NCBI GenBank assembly: GCA_947500295.1
Contig: CANMRM010000004.1
Coordinates: 1-64,000, forward strand
From: an uncultured Kordiimonas sp.
GTDB lineage: Bacteria > Pseudomonadota > Alphaproteobacteria > Sphingomonadales > Kordiimonadaceae
Direction of reading: 5' to 3'
DNA: 64,000 bases
The notes beneath the pieces are model-generated. The model saw only the letters and a program-made list of their open reading frames with translations, had not been told where the DNA came from and made no database searches. Made by a program: the position numbers and the translations under genes. Positions 33,798-43,043 of this stretch are shown piece after piece (the first letter of the stretch is position 1; every line of letters starts with the position of its first letter).

Positions 33798-35195
33798 CTA
33801 GTGCATGGTGATGGGAAACCCCATTTTCTCCACGATCCTGACCCACAGTTTTCGCCACCCGCCTTTGGCGTCAAGCGTATCCAGTGCATACATGGTAATC
33901 TTGAAGCCCAACCAGCGCAGGGGCTCGCCCGGCACGTAAGACGGCAGCGTGTTTGCAAAGGACAGCTTGCGCTCAGGCGTATTCTTGTCATCCAGAATAT
34001 CGAGGCCGACACGGGCGCCGAAACGGGACGCTGTGACGCCAAACCCTGAATATCCACCAGCAAAAACCATGTCTCCGCCATAATAATTTTGATAGTGGAC
34101 CGCCATTCGGGTCGTCAGGCCGATGGGGCCGGACCAGGCGTAATCAATTTTTATGTCTTCAAGTTGCGGGAAGGTTTTGAAGAAGTTTTCAACCAGTGGC
34201 ACAAAAGGCGCTGCCTTTTTGTCCGCACCTGGATCTGTTTCGTTACCGTAATAATACCCCAACCTGCCGCCAAACAGGATGCGGTTGTCAGCGGTCAATC
34301 TCATGTAATTCAACTGCGTACGCGTATCGTAGATACCGCAACGGCTTTTCCATCCCACTTTTGCCAGTTGTTCCTCTGACAGTGGTTCCGTCACAACGAT
34401 ACGGTCACGGATAGCAACGACTCGGCGTCTGATTTTTTTATGTCCCGCTGCGAATGCATTGGTGCAGAGGAGGACCTTCCGCGCATTAATTGTGCCGTTC
34501 GGTGTTTGAACCTTAACACCTGTGGGTGTCTTTTTTGAGCTTGTTAGCGGTGTATTTTCATACACTGCAACACCGAGTTCAAGAATGGCGCGCTTGAGGC
34601 CCCACGCCAGCTTGCCAGGGTGAACGGTGCCACTCTGTTTCTTGATCATGAGCCCACCATCAAAGAGCGGAGATACGATCTCCGCCTGAAGCTGTTCACG
34701 GTTCAATAGTTGTGCTTCATGACCGTATTTTGTGAATAGTGCATGTTCATGCCTGAGCTGCGGAAGCTCGCTCGGTCCGACAGCGACGGTCAGTTCACCT
34801 CCCCATTCGAGATCGCAATCGATGTTATACCGCTCAACGGTCTGCTCAAAGCCGTCCATATTCTCCATGCCCAGTTGCTCCAGCGTTGCAACTTCATCAG
34901 GAAACATGCGTTCAGTATTGTCGATCCCGTGCATGACGGATGTGGAAAGAATGGCGGCCGGGCGGCCGGTGGCGCCATTGGCAACTTCACAGGCCTCAAT
35001 CAGGGTCACCTGCCGGTCAGGGTTTGCTTCTTTGGCCTGAAGAGCAGCCCATAGGCCGCAAAATCCGGCCCCTACAATTAAAAGGTCACATTCGACAGGT
35101 GCGATTAAAGCAGGTTCGGACGCAGGTTTTTCTGCATTATCCAACCAGTAGGTGGTGAATTTTGCAGACTTCAGTGCGTTTTCTGCCAAAGCCAT
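33798..35195 (-). CDS. FAD-dependent amine oxidoreductase, DAO family (PuuB-like)
   Basis: It has 465 residues from the ATG at 35195 (GAGGCAAG upstream); 35210 is an alternative. The FAD-binding motif is LLIVGAGFCGLWAALQA at about residues 40-56, then GATGRPAA and a late GGYSGFGVTASRFGA FAD-contact segment. It resembles gamma-glutamylputrescine oxidase and related DAO enzymes that convert primary amines to aldehydes with release of ammonia and hydrogen peroxide. It is the last gene of the HxlR-DoxX-ALDH-ureohydrolase unit, 11 bases after its neighbour. An aldehyde product would be oxidised by the aldehyde dehydrogenase in the same unit. Confidence 0.87.
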   Translation of the reverse strand: MALAENALKSAKFTTYWLDNAEKPASEPALIAPVECDLLIVGAGFCGLWAALQAKEANPDRQVTLIEACEVANGATGRPAAILSTSVMHGIDNTERMFPDEVATLEQLGMENMDGFEQTVERYNIDCDLEWGGELTVAVGPSELPQLRHEHALFTKYGHEAQLLNREQLQAEIVSPLFDGGLMIKKQSGTVHPGKLAWGLKRAILELGVAVYENTPLTSSKKTPTGVKVQTPNGTINARKVLLCTNAFAAGHKKIRRRVVAIRDRIVVTEPLSEEQLAKVGWKSRCGIYDTRTQLNYMRLTADNRILFGGRLGYYYGNETDPGADKKAAPFVPLVENFFKTFPQLEDIKIDYAWSGPIGLTTRMAVHYQNYYGGDMVFAGGYSGFGVTASRFGARVGLDILDDKNTPERKLSFANTLPSYVPGEPLRWLGFKITMYALDTLDAKGGWRKLWVRIVEKMGFPITMH

Positions 35196-35206
35196 TGTTT
35201 CTTGCC

Positions 35207-36247
35207 TCACTCGCCCTGCCTGCGCTTGTGCGCGTCAGCAAGCAGGCAGAATTCTTCAAAAAGGAGCTGGGCACCGAGTTGGGCTGTGTTGCTGGTGGGG
35301 TCATACATGGGCGCGACCTCCACAACATCTGCGCCGACAAAATTCATGCCCATCAAGCCGCGTAAAAACTGGAAACCCTCCCGCGGTGTTATGCCGCCAG
35401 CTTCAGGCGTGCCGGTACCCGGTGCGTACGCTGGATCGAACCCGTCCACATCAATTGATACATAAACTGGTGTGTCCCCGATCAGCTCGCGTGTTTTATC
35501 AATAAGGGCAGGGATGCCCATTTCCATCACGTCTTCAATGTGCACCACCGTCATGCCGGATGTGTAGCTAAACTCCCAAATCGCTTCACTGGCACCGCGA
35601 ATACCGATTTGGATGGTTTTTTCAGGATCGAGAACGCCGTCCAGTACCGCCAGTCTGAAGGGGCCGCCATGATGAAACTTGCAGCCGTCGTATGTGCCTG
35701 CGGTATCGCAGTGGGCATCAATATGAATAAGGGCCACGGGCTCGTCTGCACCCAGCGCACGCAGTATCGGGTGGGTAACAGAATGGTCCCCGCCAACCGA
35801 CAGAGGAAGCACACCGGCGGCCTTCACCTTTTTATAGTAGGCTTCGATGTCTTCGATGCTGTCTTCAAGGCTGTATCGTGTGCGAAACGGGACGTCACCA
35901 ACGTCGGCAGCCTTGCATTCGGCTTTTGGCACAATGCCGGTCAGATGATTGTAGGGCCCGATCCTCTCGACGGCCCGTACAGCGCGCGGACCAAGCCGCG
36001 CACCCGCCCGGTTTGAAACGGCCAAGTCCATCGGTATGCCGATGGCTGCCACATCCAGTCCCTCGAATCCATCAGTTGCGGGCAGGTCCAGAAAAGTAGA
36101 AATGCCGCTGTATGGTTTTGGCCGGGTTCCGTCCCGCTGGTCGCCAACAATCTTGCCTGCGATCGCCTGGAATTTTTCCGTCTTATGGTCGTTAACCTCG
36201 GTATCCAGATACTGTTCCCGCAGTTGCTTGAGCTTTTCCTGATCCAT
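35207..36247 (-). CDS. speB: Agmatinase/guanidinobutyrase-type ureohydrolase
   Basis: The 346-residue protein belongs to the arginase superfamily and binds two manganese ions: His155 (GGDHSVTHP), Asp177/His179/Asp181 (HIDAHCDT) and Asp266/Asp268 (SIDVDGFDPA). It removes urea from a guanidino compound. An N-terminal extension of about 45 residues and the neighbouring aldehyde dehydrogenase and amine oxidase fit 4-guanidinobutyrate or agmatine. The speB symbol stands for family only; gbuA-type activity is equally likely. Its ATG shares one base with the stop of the upstream aldehyde dehydrogenase (TGATG junction). Confidence 0.88.
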   Translation of the reverse strand: MDQEKLKQLREQYLDTEVNDHKTEKFQAIAGKIVGDQRDGTRPKPYSGISTFLDLPATDGFEGLDVAAIGIPMDLAVSNRAGARLGPRAVRAVERIGPYNHLTGIVPKAECKAADVGDVPFRTRYSLEDSIEDIEAYYKKVKAAGVLPLSVGGDHSVTHPILRALGADEPVALIHIDAHCDTAGTYDGCKFHHGGPFRLAVLDGVLDPEKTIQIGIRGASEAIWEFSYTSGMTVVHIEDVMEMGIPALIDKTRELIGDTPVYVSIDVDGFDPAYAPGTGTPEAGGITPREGFQFLRGLMGMNFVGADVVEVAPMYDPTSNTAQLGAQLLFEEFCLLADAHKRRQGE

Positions 36248-37683
36248 CACGCTTCGCTTTCGTCGTTTGTGGCCATTACTGCTTTTACTTCGATAAATTC
36301 ATGAAGGCCATAGTGTCCCCATTCTCGACCGTTGCCTGACTGCTTGTAGCCGCCGAACGGCGCGTTTGGCGAAAGTGGTGCCCCGTTAATATGCACCATG
36401 CCGGCGCGAACATCGCTGGCCCAACTTGCTGCAATGTCAGGGTTTTTTGCGTATACATACGCCGACAATCCATAAGGTGTCTCATTGGCAATCTTTATCG
36501 CTTCCTCATGAGACGCATATGGCAAAATAGCCAGCACGGGGCCAAACACTTCCTCTCGGGCAATTAATTGATCGTTGGTAAGGCTGCCGAAGACGGTTGG
36601 CGGCACAAAGTATCCTGCTTTGTCATTCGACATCGCATCAATGCCACCGGTGACAGCTTCGAGGCCTTCTTGCTTTGCTTGTGCAAGCAGCGCGCGTACT
36701 TTTTCGAACTGGCGAACATTTGCCAGCGGTCCCAGCTGTGTGTCATCGTCCAGGGGATCGCCGACGATGTAGCTTTCTGCCGCCGCCCGAGCCAGTCCAA
36801 CAATCCTGTCATGCTGGTGAGCCGGCACGATCAAGCGTGTTCCCGCATTGCAGGATTGGCCACTGTTGTCCATGCACAGCGAAACACACTCGGGAATAAC
36901 ATTTTCAAGGTCGACGTCATCTGCAACAAGGATGGGCGACTTGCCCCCCAGTTCCTGGCTGACACGTTTAACGGTCGGAGCGGCCCCCTGTGCAACCGCG
37001 ACGCCGGCTGCCGTGGAGCCGGTGAAGGAGATCATGTCAACGTCGGGGTGGCTCGCCAACGGGGCACCGACACCAACACCGTCGCCGTAAACCATATTGA
37101 AAACCCCGGAAGGCAAGCCGGAGGCGGCCACCACTTCGGCGAACAACTGTGCACTCAGAGGGGCGAATTCGCTGGGCTTCAGGACCATCGTACAGCCGGC
37201 TGCGATTGCAGGTGCCACTTTGCAAACGATTTGATTGACCGGCCAATTCCACGGCGTGATCAGACCGCAAACACCGACGGGCTCATGGTGCAGCGCATAC
37301 CCTTCAAACGGTTGGACGAACTGGAAGCCTTCGAGTGCCTTGATTGTGGCTTCCAGATGTTCGATGCCGCAGTAGGCTTGTGCTTCCCGCGACAGAGTGA
37401 CGGGAGCCCCCATTTCCTGTGTAATCGCCATGACAAAGTCATCATATCGACTGCGATAAATGTCCAACAGGCGGTGCAAAAGCTCCAGCCGCTCAGCGAT
37501 TGACGTTTTTGCGAAGGACGGAAAAGCCTGTTTTGCGGCAGTGACGGCAGCATCTACATGCTGCTCGTCTCCCAGCGCAACAGTACCGATTGTTAGGCCG
37601 GTGGCCGGATTGAGGATGTCATGCACGTGGTCAGTTTGTGCTGCCTGCCAGTGACCATCAATGTAAAAGTGATCAAGTTGCAC
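36247..37683 (-). CDS. NAD(P)-dependent aldehyde dehydrogenase
   Basis: It has 478 residues from a GTG at 37683, just behind the DoxX stop and GGGGAGG; a longer in-frame start at 37713 would overlap DoxX. Family motifs are PWNWPVNQIVCKVAPA, FTGSTAAG, the general base Glu in QELGGKSP, the catalytic Cys in SGQSCNAGTRL and EVFGPVLAI. It is cytoplasmic. Within this operon it probably oxidises an amino or guanidino aldehyde such as 4-guanidinobutyraldehyde or 4-aminobutyraldehyde. Confidence 0.9.
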   Translation of the reverse strand: MQLDHFYIDGHWQAAQTDHVHDILNPATGLTIGTVALGDEQHVDAAVTAAKQAFPSFAKTSIAERLELLHRLLDIYRSRYDDFVMAITQEMGAPVTLSREAQAYCGIEHLEATIKALEGFQFVQPFEGYALHHEPVGVCGLITPWNWPVNQIVCKVAPAIAAGCTMVLKPSEFAPLSAQLFAEVVAASGLPSGVFNMVYGDGVGVGAPLASHPDVDMISFTGSTAAGVAVAQGAAPTVKRVSQELGGKSPILVADDVDLENVIPECVSLCMDNSGQSCNAGTRLIVPAHQHDRIVGLARAAAESYIVGDPLDDDTQLGPLANVRQFEKVRALLAQAKQEGLEAVTGGIDAMSNDKAGYFVPPTVFGSLTNDQLIAREEVFGPVLAILPYASHEEAIKIANETPYGLSAYVYAKNPDIAASWASDVRAGMVHINGAPLSPNAPFGGYKQSGNGREWGHYGLHEFIEVKAVMATNDESEA

Positions 37684-37685
37684 GG

Positions 37686-38132
37686 TTAGGGGCCTCCCCG
37701 GTGGGCAAGCCAATAATCCAGGCTGAGGCGGTCATGGGCTTCTGCCAGCATCAGAACGAAAATCGCAAGCGCAAGCCTCGTGAACGTATGGCCATCAATG
37801 TCAAATAGCGGTTGCTGGAGCGCGTGCCCATAAGTTGTCACAAGCAACAATAGCCCGGTCAGAGCTGCAAAAAGGCGTGTCCATAACCCCAGCAATAACG
37901 CAAGACCGGCGATCAACTCAAAGGGTGGAATAGCTGTGCCGAGTGCCCATAACATCCATTCGGGAATCCACTGGTCCTTGAAGCCATCAATAAAAAACTG
38001 CTGCGCATGAGCGAAGGGTGTCAGTATAAAAACCTTCCACCAACCCGCCATCAAGAACACAAGTCCCAGCATGGTTCTCGCGAGAAACACTGCGATAGTT
38101 GGCCCCGACAGTTCTTTCAAGTAAGCGATCAT
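37686..38132 (-). CDS. DoxX family membrane protein
   Basis: It encodes 148 residues from the ATG at 38132, which is preceded by GGAGG and overlaps the HxlR gene stop by four bases. It has about four membrane helices, with the DoxX signs LARTMLGLVFLMAGWWKVF and ELIAGLALLLGLWTRLFA. DoxX relatives accompany redox and catabolic operons, but their task is not settled. The coupling to both neighbours shows that it belongs to this transcription unit. Confidence 0.85.
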   Translation of the reverse strand: MIAYLKELSGPTIAVFLARTMLGLVFLMAGWWKVFILTPFAHAQQFFIDGFKDQWIPEWMLWALGTAIPPFELIAGLALLLGLWTRLFAALTGLLLLVTTYGHALQQPLFDIDGHTFTRLALAIFVLMLAEAHDRLSLDYWLAHRGGP

Positions 38133-38833
38133 GGTGATGCCTCCATATTCCCAGGCGATGGGGGCCGTGGCGAATTTGCATAAATGCTCGGTGTTAACCA
38201 AGCGCTGATGTTGCGAGTAAGCGCAGGCGGCCCCTGCACAGATAGATCGCCCTCCGTGATAGCATTCTTGTAGGTCCGGTCGCCCATCCAGACTGCAGTC
38301 ATGGTACGCACAGTTGTTGTGAAGAAAATATCAATGTCTTTCGCGGGATCTTTTATGCACAAATCTACTCGGTCGCCTTTCACGAGGAGCCACCATTTTG
38401 ACTGATGTGACAGGTCAGTGAATTCGAACTGGATGACTGTCTCATCACCGATGAGCTTCTCGGGATTGATGCTGCGTTCCAGATAATACATCAGGAATTC
38501 AACATCATAATCGTCATCCACAATTGTATGCTGCGCCCAGCAAAGGCCCCATTCACCAAGGGAAATAAGGGCAGGCAGCAAAGCTTCACAGGCTTCTGTC
38601 GGATAATATTCGAAAGATCGTTGCCCGGCGGCCCGTCTTTTCACCACCATACCCTGGTCTTCCAGAGATTTGAGACGCGCAGTCAAAAGAGCCGGTGATA
38701 TGAGCCCGAGTCCGCGCTGTAGTTCACTGAATCTACGCCCTCCCATCAGGATTTCCCTGATGATGAGAATTGTCCATTTTTCACCCAAAATTTCGGTGGT
38801 TTTGGCGAGTGGGCAGAATTGTCCATACTTCAT
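38129..38833 (-). CDS. HxlR-type winged-helix regulator with C-terminal SCP2-like domain
   Basis: The 234-residue product has an HxlR DNA-binding domain at about residues 10-85 (EKWTILIIREILMGGRRFSE, then ALLTARLKSLEDQGMV) and an extra C-terminal part of about 110 residues resembling a sterol carrier/SCP2 fold (WWLLVKGDRVDLCIKD). That part could sense a hydrophobic ligand. It is the first gene of the minus-strand operon and probably autoregulates it through the dyad at 38881. HxlR proteins often answer to aldehydes or electrophiles, which suits the downstream aldehyde dehydrogenase. Confidence 0.85.
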   Translation of the reverse strand: MKYGQFCPLAKTTEILGEKWTILIIREILMGGRRFSELQRGLGLISPALLTARLKSLEDQGMVVKRRAAGQRSFEYYPTEACEALLPALISLGEWGLCWAQHTIVDDDYDVEFLMYYLERSINPEKLIGDETVIQFEFTDLSHQSKWWLLVKGDRVDLCIKDPAKDIDIFFTTTVRTMTAVWMGDRTYKNAITEGDLSVQGPPALTRNISAWLTPSIYANSPRPPSPGNMEASP

Positions 38834-38880
38834 GTTTCTTGCCTTCCCCGATGCAAGTAACTTCAGGAGTTGAAGACGAT

Positions 38881-38899
38881 TACTATAAAAGTTGTAGTA
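38881..38899. promoter_or_regulatory. TACTA-N9-TAGTA dyad, candidate HxlR operator
   Basis: The perfect five-base arms lie 48 bases upstream of the HxlR gene start and 101 bases before the divergent tautomerase. HxlR/YodB proteins are known to bind TACTA-type dyads, so control in both directions is plausible. Confidence 0.45.
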
Positions 38900-38999
38900 C
38901 GTTCCTTCAACCTCTGAACTATTGCCGGACTTTGCTTTGCTGCATCACATCAGCCAGCCACCCGCGTTTGGGCGGGACCAATGATTGAGGAGAAAGACA

Positions 39000-39236
39000 A
39001 TGCCGCTTGTAACGGTAGATGTGATTGAGAGTGTTTTTTCGCCTGCACAAAAACAGGCTATTATCGAAAATGTCACGGATGCAATGATCCAGGTTGAAGG
39101 TGAGACCATGCGGGCTGTCACCTGGGTACGGATCAATGAGGTTGGCGAGGGAGACTGGGCTATTGGCGGCCAAACGTTGACAGCCAAAGACGTTCACGCT
39201 TTGGCGCAGGCTGCTGAAGGGACGGACCATGGCTAA
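39000..39236 (+). CDS. 4-oxalocrotonate tautomerase family protein
   Basis: It encodes 78 residues. The ATG at 39000, preceded by GAGGAG, leaves Pro as residue 2, which becomes the catalytic N-terminal proline after Met removal; a start further upstream would destroy this. The rest (VTVDVIESVFSPAQKQAIIE, then VTWVRINEV) fits the small 4-OT group that tautomerises enols or adds water to halogenated acrylates. The final codons overlap the acyl-CoA dehydrogenase start by eight bases, so the two are translated together. Confidence 0.87.
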   Translation: MPLVTVDVIESVFSPAQKQAIIENVTDAMIQVEGETMRAVTWVRINEVGEGDWAIGGQTLTAKDVHALAQAAEGTDHG

Positions 39237-40407
39237 TGTGATACAAAGAAGCGTTCACTGGGGTGAGGAGCACGCAAGCATGACAGGTAGCTCTCTGGAT
39301 TTGATGAGTATTCTTGCAGAAATTGGTCCGCATTTTGAAGAAAAGTCGGCTGAGAACGAGGCAGCTGACGCGTTTGTTCACGAAAACTATGCCCTCTTGC
39401 GCGAGAAGAGGGTTTTCTCCGCGCTGGTGCCAACCGACCTTGGCGGCGGCGGTGCCAGCTACATGGACATGTGCGCTTTCCTGCGTGGGCTGGCGGGCTT
39501 TTGTCCGTCAACAGCGCTGGCGCTTGCCATGCATACCCATCTTGTTGGGGCAGCACGCAAGAACCATGAAGACGGCAAACCCGGTAGAGCGCTTTTGGAG
39601 AAAGTTGCGGCGGCAGAACTTGTACTGGTGAGTACCGGGGCAAACGACTGGCTCTCGTCCAACGGAACCGCAACGAAAGTTGATGGTGGGTACCGGGTAA
39701 CCGCTGTGAAACCATTTGGCAGCGGATCACCCGAGGGTGATATCGCCGTTACATCCTGCGCCTACGACTGCCCCCAGGACGGTCCGAGTGTTTTGCACTT
39801 TCCACTGTCGTTGAAGGCGGACGGTGTTGAGTTTATGGACGATTGGCAAACTATGGGTATGCGGGCGACGGGGTCACAAACCATGCGGTTCAACGATGTA
39901 TTTGTGGCCGAAGAGGCGATAGCCATGAAACGGCCGAGAGGCCCGTTTCATCCCGCATTTGCGGTCATCACGACGGTGGCGATGCCTATCATCATGTCGG
40001 TCTATGTGGGTGTTGCAGAATCTGCCGCCAAGCTGGTAATTGACAAGGCTGCGAGCAGAGCGGGTGATCCCGTTGTGCCATTTCTGATTGGCGAACTGGT
40101 CAACGAGTTGACAACGGCCGAGATTGCGCTCGAATCCATGCTCGCATTGAATGGCGACCTGACCTTTACGCCTACAGAAGACCTTGCGAGCAAAATTCTC
40201 GCCCGGAAAACCATTTGTGCTAACCATGTTATTAGCTCGGTTGAAAAGGCCATGGAAGCGTCGGGTGGAGCGGGATTTTTTCGCAAGCTGGGGCTTGAGC
40301 GCCTGCTAAGAGATGCGCATGCCGCTCAGTTTCACCCGCTTCCCGAGAAACGACAGCAGCTTTTTACGGGCAGGCTTGCCATGGGTTTGCCATCCGTTGA
40401 AGCCTGA
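39229..40407 (+). CDS. Acyl-CoA dehydrogenase family flavoprotein
   Basis: The 392-residue protein has the ACAD order: N-terminal helical domain with LREKRVFSALVPTDLGGGG, a beta domain with WQTMGMRATGSQTMRF and C-terminal helices ending RDAHAAQFHPLPEKRQQLFTG. The catalytic Glu is not obvious by eye, as in members that act as monooxygenases or nitroalkane/sulfur oxidases. It overlaps the tautomerase gene, so both form a two-gene unit divergent from the HxlR operon. It could oxidise a CoA ester arising from the same amine or aldehyde substrate. Confidence 0.85.
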   Translation: MANVIQRSVHWGEEHASMTGSSLDLMSILAEIGPHFEEKSAENEAADAFVHENYALLREKRVFSALVPTDLGGGGASYMDMCAFLRGLAGFCPSTALALAMHTHLVGAARKNHEDGKPGRALLEKVAAAELVLVSTGANDWLSSNGTATKVDGGYRVTAVKPFGSGSPEGDIAVTSCAYDCPQDGPSVLHFPLSLKADGVEFMDDWQTMGMRATGSQTMRFNDVFVAEEAIAMKRPRGPFHPAFAVITTVAMPIIMSVYVGVAESAAKLVIDKAASRAGDPVVPFLIGELVNELTTAEIALESMLALNGDLTFTPTEDLASKILARKTICANHVISSVEKAMEASGGAGFFRKLGLERLLRDAHAAQFHPLPEKRQQLFTGRLAMGLPSVEA

Positions 40408-40414
40408 AGGAATA

Positions 40415-40439
40415 GGGGGCTGGAATAAGGCCGGCCCCC
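40415..40439. terminator. GC-rich hairpin between convergent genes
   Basis: GGGGGC-N13-GCCCCC with further pairing inside (TGG/CCG) lies in the 41-base gap between the acyl-CoA dehydrogenase and permease genes. No T-run follows on either strand, so it is at best a weak bidirectional terminator. Confidence 0.45.
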
Positions 40440-40448
40440 AAGGTCCAA

Positions 40449-42911
40449 CTATTCAGTACGCAGCGCATAAATGGGGTTGGCACGTGCAGCAGCAAGGGTG
40501 CGCAGGCTTGTCGTCAAAGCCGCGAGGGACAGAATAGCAAGGCTTGCGACAGCAAATAACGAGAGTTCAAGCTCCGTCCTGTAGGCAAATCCGGACAGCC
40601 AGTTGACCATGAACCACCAGACGGCGGGCCAGGCTACCAAGCTCGCAACAATCACCAGCTTGGTATAATCCCATGACAGCAGCGCTACCAGTTGGGTCAC
40701 TGTTGCACCGAGTACTTTGCGTATACCGACTTCCTTCACGCGGCGTTCGACGAGATATGCCGTAAGCCCGTAGAGGCCCAGGCAGGCAATCACAACGGCA
40801 ACCATGGCAAAACCGATAACCAGGCTGAACGTTCTGTTTTCGCTGGCATAAAACGCCGCATACTCGTCGGCGAGGGTGATGCGCCTGATTGGCGTTCCGT
40901 CCACGTTCGCAGCCCAGGCGCTGTCAATGGCAGCCAGAGCTTCTGCCTCACGCGCTGGATCGACCTTGATGATCATTTGGCGTGTTCGGGATTGCTGCAT
41001 AAAAGACATAGGAGCGATGGACGACCTGATGGACCTGTAATGCGTGTCCCGGGCTACCCCGACAACTGTATATTCGTGCCGGAAACGGTTACCGCCCCGT
41101 TCCCACGTAGATATCAGAACTTTGCCAATCGCGTCCTCAGGGTTGGTCCACCCCGCCTGTCGAGCAGCAGTCTCGTTGAGGATCAGGCCTGCGCTTTCTT
41201 CAAAAACGCCTTCTTCGAACGTTGGCCCCGCATCCCCGGGGAATTCTTCGCTGAAACTGCGTCCAGCGACCATTTCCATGCCTAGAATCTCGAATGCGCC
41301 GTAACCCATATTTACAGTTCGGGTGTTGAGTTCCTGCTCCGGGTCTTCAGCGCTTACGCCAAAGCTCCAACCGTTAAACAGGTCCTGCGATGGCACGATG
41401 TTGGCGTAGGAAACGTCCAGAATTGCCGGATGACGCTCAAGTTCTGACTCTATTGCCGGATAAGACGCCTCAGCCACCGAACGCGAAGCGAACATGGTTA
41501 CGACACCTGTTGCGTCAAAACCAAGAGGCTTCGAGAAAGCAAAATTAATCTGGCTACCGACCACACTGCTGGCGATGATAAGGCCCGTCGCCATTGAAAA
41601 CTGTAGCAAGACAAGGCCAGTGCGTACTTTTGCAGGCCCCACGTTTTTGGCGACCTCGCCCTTGAGAGCCAGCGTTGGTACCAGCCGTGCCGCCAGGCTG
41701 GCGGGATAAACGCCAGCAAGCAGTGTTACCAGTGTTACCGCCGCAACCAGGCTGAGGGCGACCTCAGGGTTGAACACCATGCCGGAGGGCAAGTTCGCAC
41801 CCACAAGACTCCCGAAGACCGGCAGCGCAAGCTCGGTGATTACAATGCCAATGAACATGGCCAGCAAGCTCAAGAGCACAGTTTCCACCATAAACTGGGT
41901 AACAACCTGCCGACGTGTTGCTCCAAGAATTTTGCGCACACCAACTTCCCGAAGCCGATTGGATATCTGGACAATTTGCAGGTTCATGAAATTGAAAGCT
42001 GCAATTGCGAGGGTCAGGGTGCCAACTGCGATGAATACAAACAGGTCGCTCATCCGGCGCTGTGTTTTCACCACGCCCGTCATGGAGTCCCTTGTGGGCA
42101 TTTCGTTTTGCAGTTCGGTGTTGAAGTGGATGTCGGTCAGTGGCTGAAACGGTATTTGTAACCATTCGTGAGCGCCCTCGCGGAAATTGTCGCTGACGTA
42201 AGAGACTGCCTTCTCACTTACCGCGCTCGGGTCTGCACCGGGTGTCAGACGCGCATAGTGATAGAGTTGGTCTGATCCCCAGCTTTCCCAGATGTTTGGC
42301 CATCCCCAGATGACCGGCAACAACTCCATGTTAATGAAGATGTTGGATGTCATGTGGCTGTTGGATGGGTTGTTTTCAACAACTGCTCCGACCGTGAAAT
42401 CCTGAGAGCCGTCTATCGTTATCGTGCGGCCGAGCACGTCCGTTCCTCCAAACAGCGTTTCGGCCGCGGCGCGCGTAAGAATAACGCTGCGGGCGTTCTG
42501 AACAGCGTCGTGGGCAACGCCATTGATGGCATCGAAATGGAAAAACTCGAAAAAGTTGGGATCAACAAAAGAAACCTGACGATAGTGGCTTTCGCCATTT
42601 ATCGTAACGAGCTCTTCTCCAGGTGCAATTCGTGTCACGTCTTCAATATCGGCAATCGCTTCATTGAGACGGGGTGAAACGGGATTGAAGAAAGTGGCAA
42701 AATGCGCACCTGTGCCAACATTAGTCCAGTTCAGTCGGTAAACGCGTTCATGGTTTGGATGCATGGTATCGAAACTGGTTTCGTAGCGAAGGAATATACC
42801 GATCATGGTTGCGATGGCGATGCCGGTGCCAAGCCCCAGCACGCTGATCAGGCCAAAGATTTTACGACGTCCGATGTTTCTGAGTGCTGCTCGAATATAA
42901 TCGCTACCCAT
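40449..42911 (-). CDS. Orphan MacB/FtsX-type ABC permease (two FtsX units)
   Basis: It has 820 residues from the ATG at 42911, after GAGGGAGA; a longer frame to 43088 lacks a ribosome site. It starts YIRAALRNIGRRKIFGLISV, then a MacB-like periplasmic domain (about 60-280), FtsX helices, a second periplasmic domain and a second FtsX unit (VKEVGIRKVLGATVTQLVAL) ending in ANPIYALRTE. Such doubled permeases act as mechanotransmission pumps with a separate ATPase. No ATPase gene is adjacent, so its partner must be encoded elsewhere. Two tandem dyads lie upstream. Confidence 0.88.
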   Translation of the reverse strand: MGSDYIRAALRNIGRRKIFGLISVLGLGTGIAIATMIGIFLRYETSFDTMHPNHERVYRLNWTNVGTGAHFATFFNPVSPRLNEAIADIEDVTRIAPGEELVTINGESHYRQVSFVDPNFFEFFHFDAINGVAHDAVQNARSVILTRAAAETLFGGTDVLGRTITIDGSQDFTVGAVVENNPSNSHMTSNIFINMELLPVIWGWPNIWESWGSDQLYHYARLTPGADPSAVSEKAVSYVSDNFREGAHEWLQIPFQPLTDIHFNTELQNEMPTRDSMTGVVKTQRRMSDLFVFIAVGTLTLAIAAFNFMNLQIVQISNRLREVGVRKILGATRRQVVTQFMVETVLLSLLAMFIGIVITELALPVFGSLVGANLPSGMVFNPEVALSLVAAVTLVTLLAGVYPASLAARLVPTLALKGEVAKNVGPAKVRTGLVLLQFSMATGLIIASSVVGSQINFAFSKPLGFDATGVVTMFASRSVAEASYPAIESELERHPAILDVSYANIVPSQDLFNGWSFGVSAEDPEQELNTRTVNMGYGAFEILGMEMVAGRSFSEEFPGDAGPTFEEGVFEESAGLILNETAARQAGWTNPEDAIGKVLISTWERGGNRFRHEYTVVGVARDTHYRSIRSSIAPMSFMQQSRTRQMIIKVDPAREAEALAAIDSAWAANVDGTPIRRITLADEYAAFYASENRTFSLVIGFAMVAVVIACLGLYGLTAYLVERRVKEVGIRKVLGATVTQLVALLSWDYTKLVIVASLVAWPAVWWFMVNWLSGFAYRTELELSLFAVASLAILSLAALTTSLRTLAAARANPIYALRTE

Positions 42912-43022
42912 TTTTTTTCTCCCTCTGCTGTCATTACCAGGAGCAGCAAGGAGCGTGCCATCGTAGAGGCGCGGAAAGGTCCTTAAAAACCATGGGTTTG
43001 CGTGGCACTGGGTATTGGCGCC

Positions 43023-43038
43023 TGTTCGGATTCGAACA
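43023..43038. promoter_or_regulatory. TGTTCG-N4-CGAACA dyad upstream of the permease
   Basis: A perfect six-base dyad lies in the 300-base gap between the permease (start 42911) and the divergent gene at 43212. The rest of this gap shows no gene and no clear promoter. Confidence 0.45.
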
Positions 43039-43043
43039 TCCTT

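Noticed and set aside
43007-43024. Sigma-54-like promoter TGGCAC...TTGG
   Set aside because: The spacing between the two elements is one base too long and the direction points away from the permease gene.
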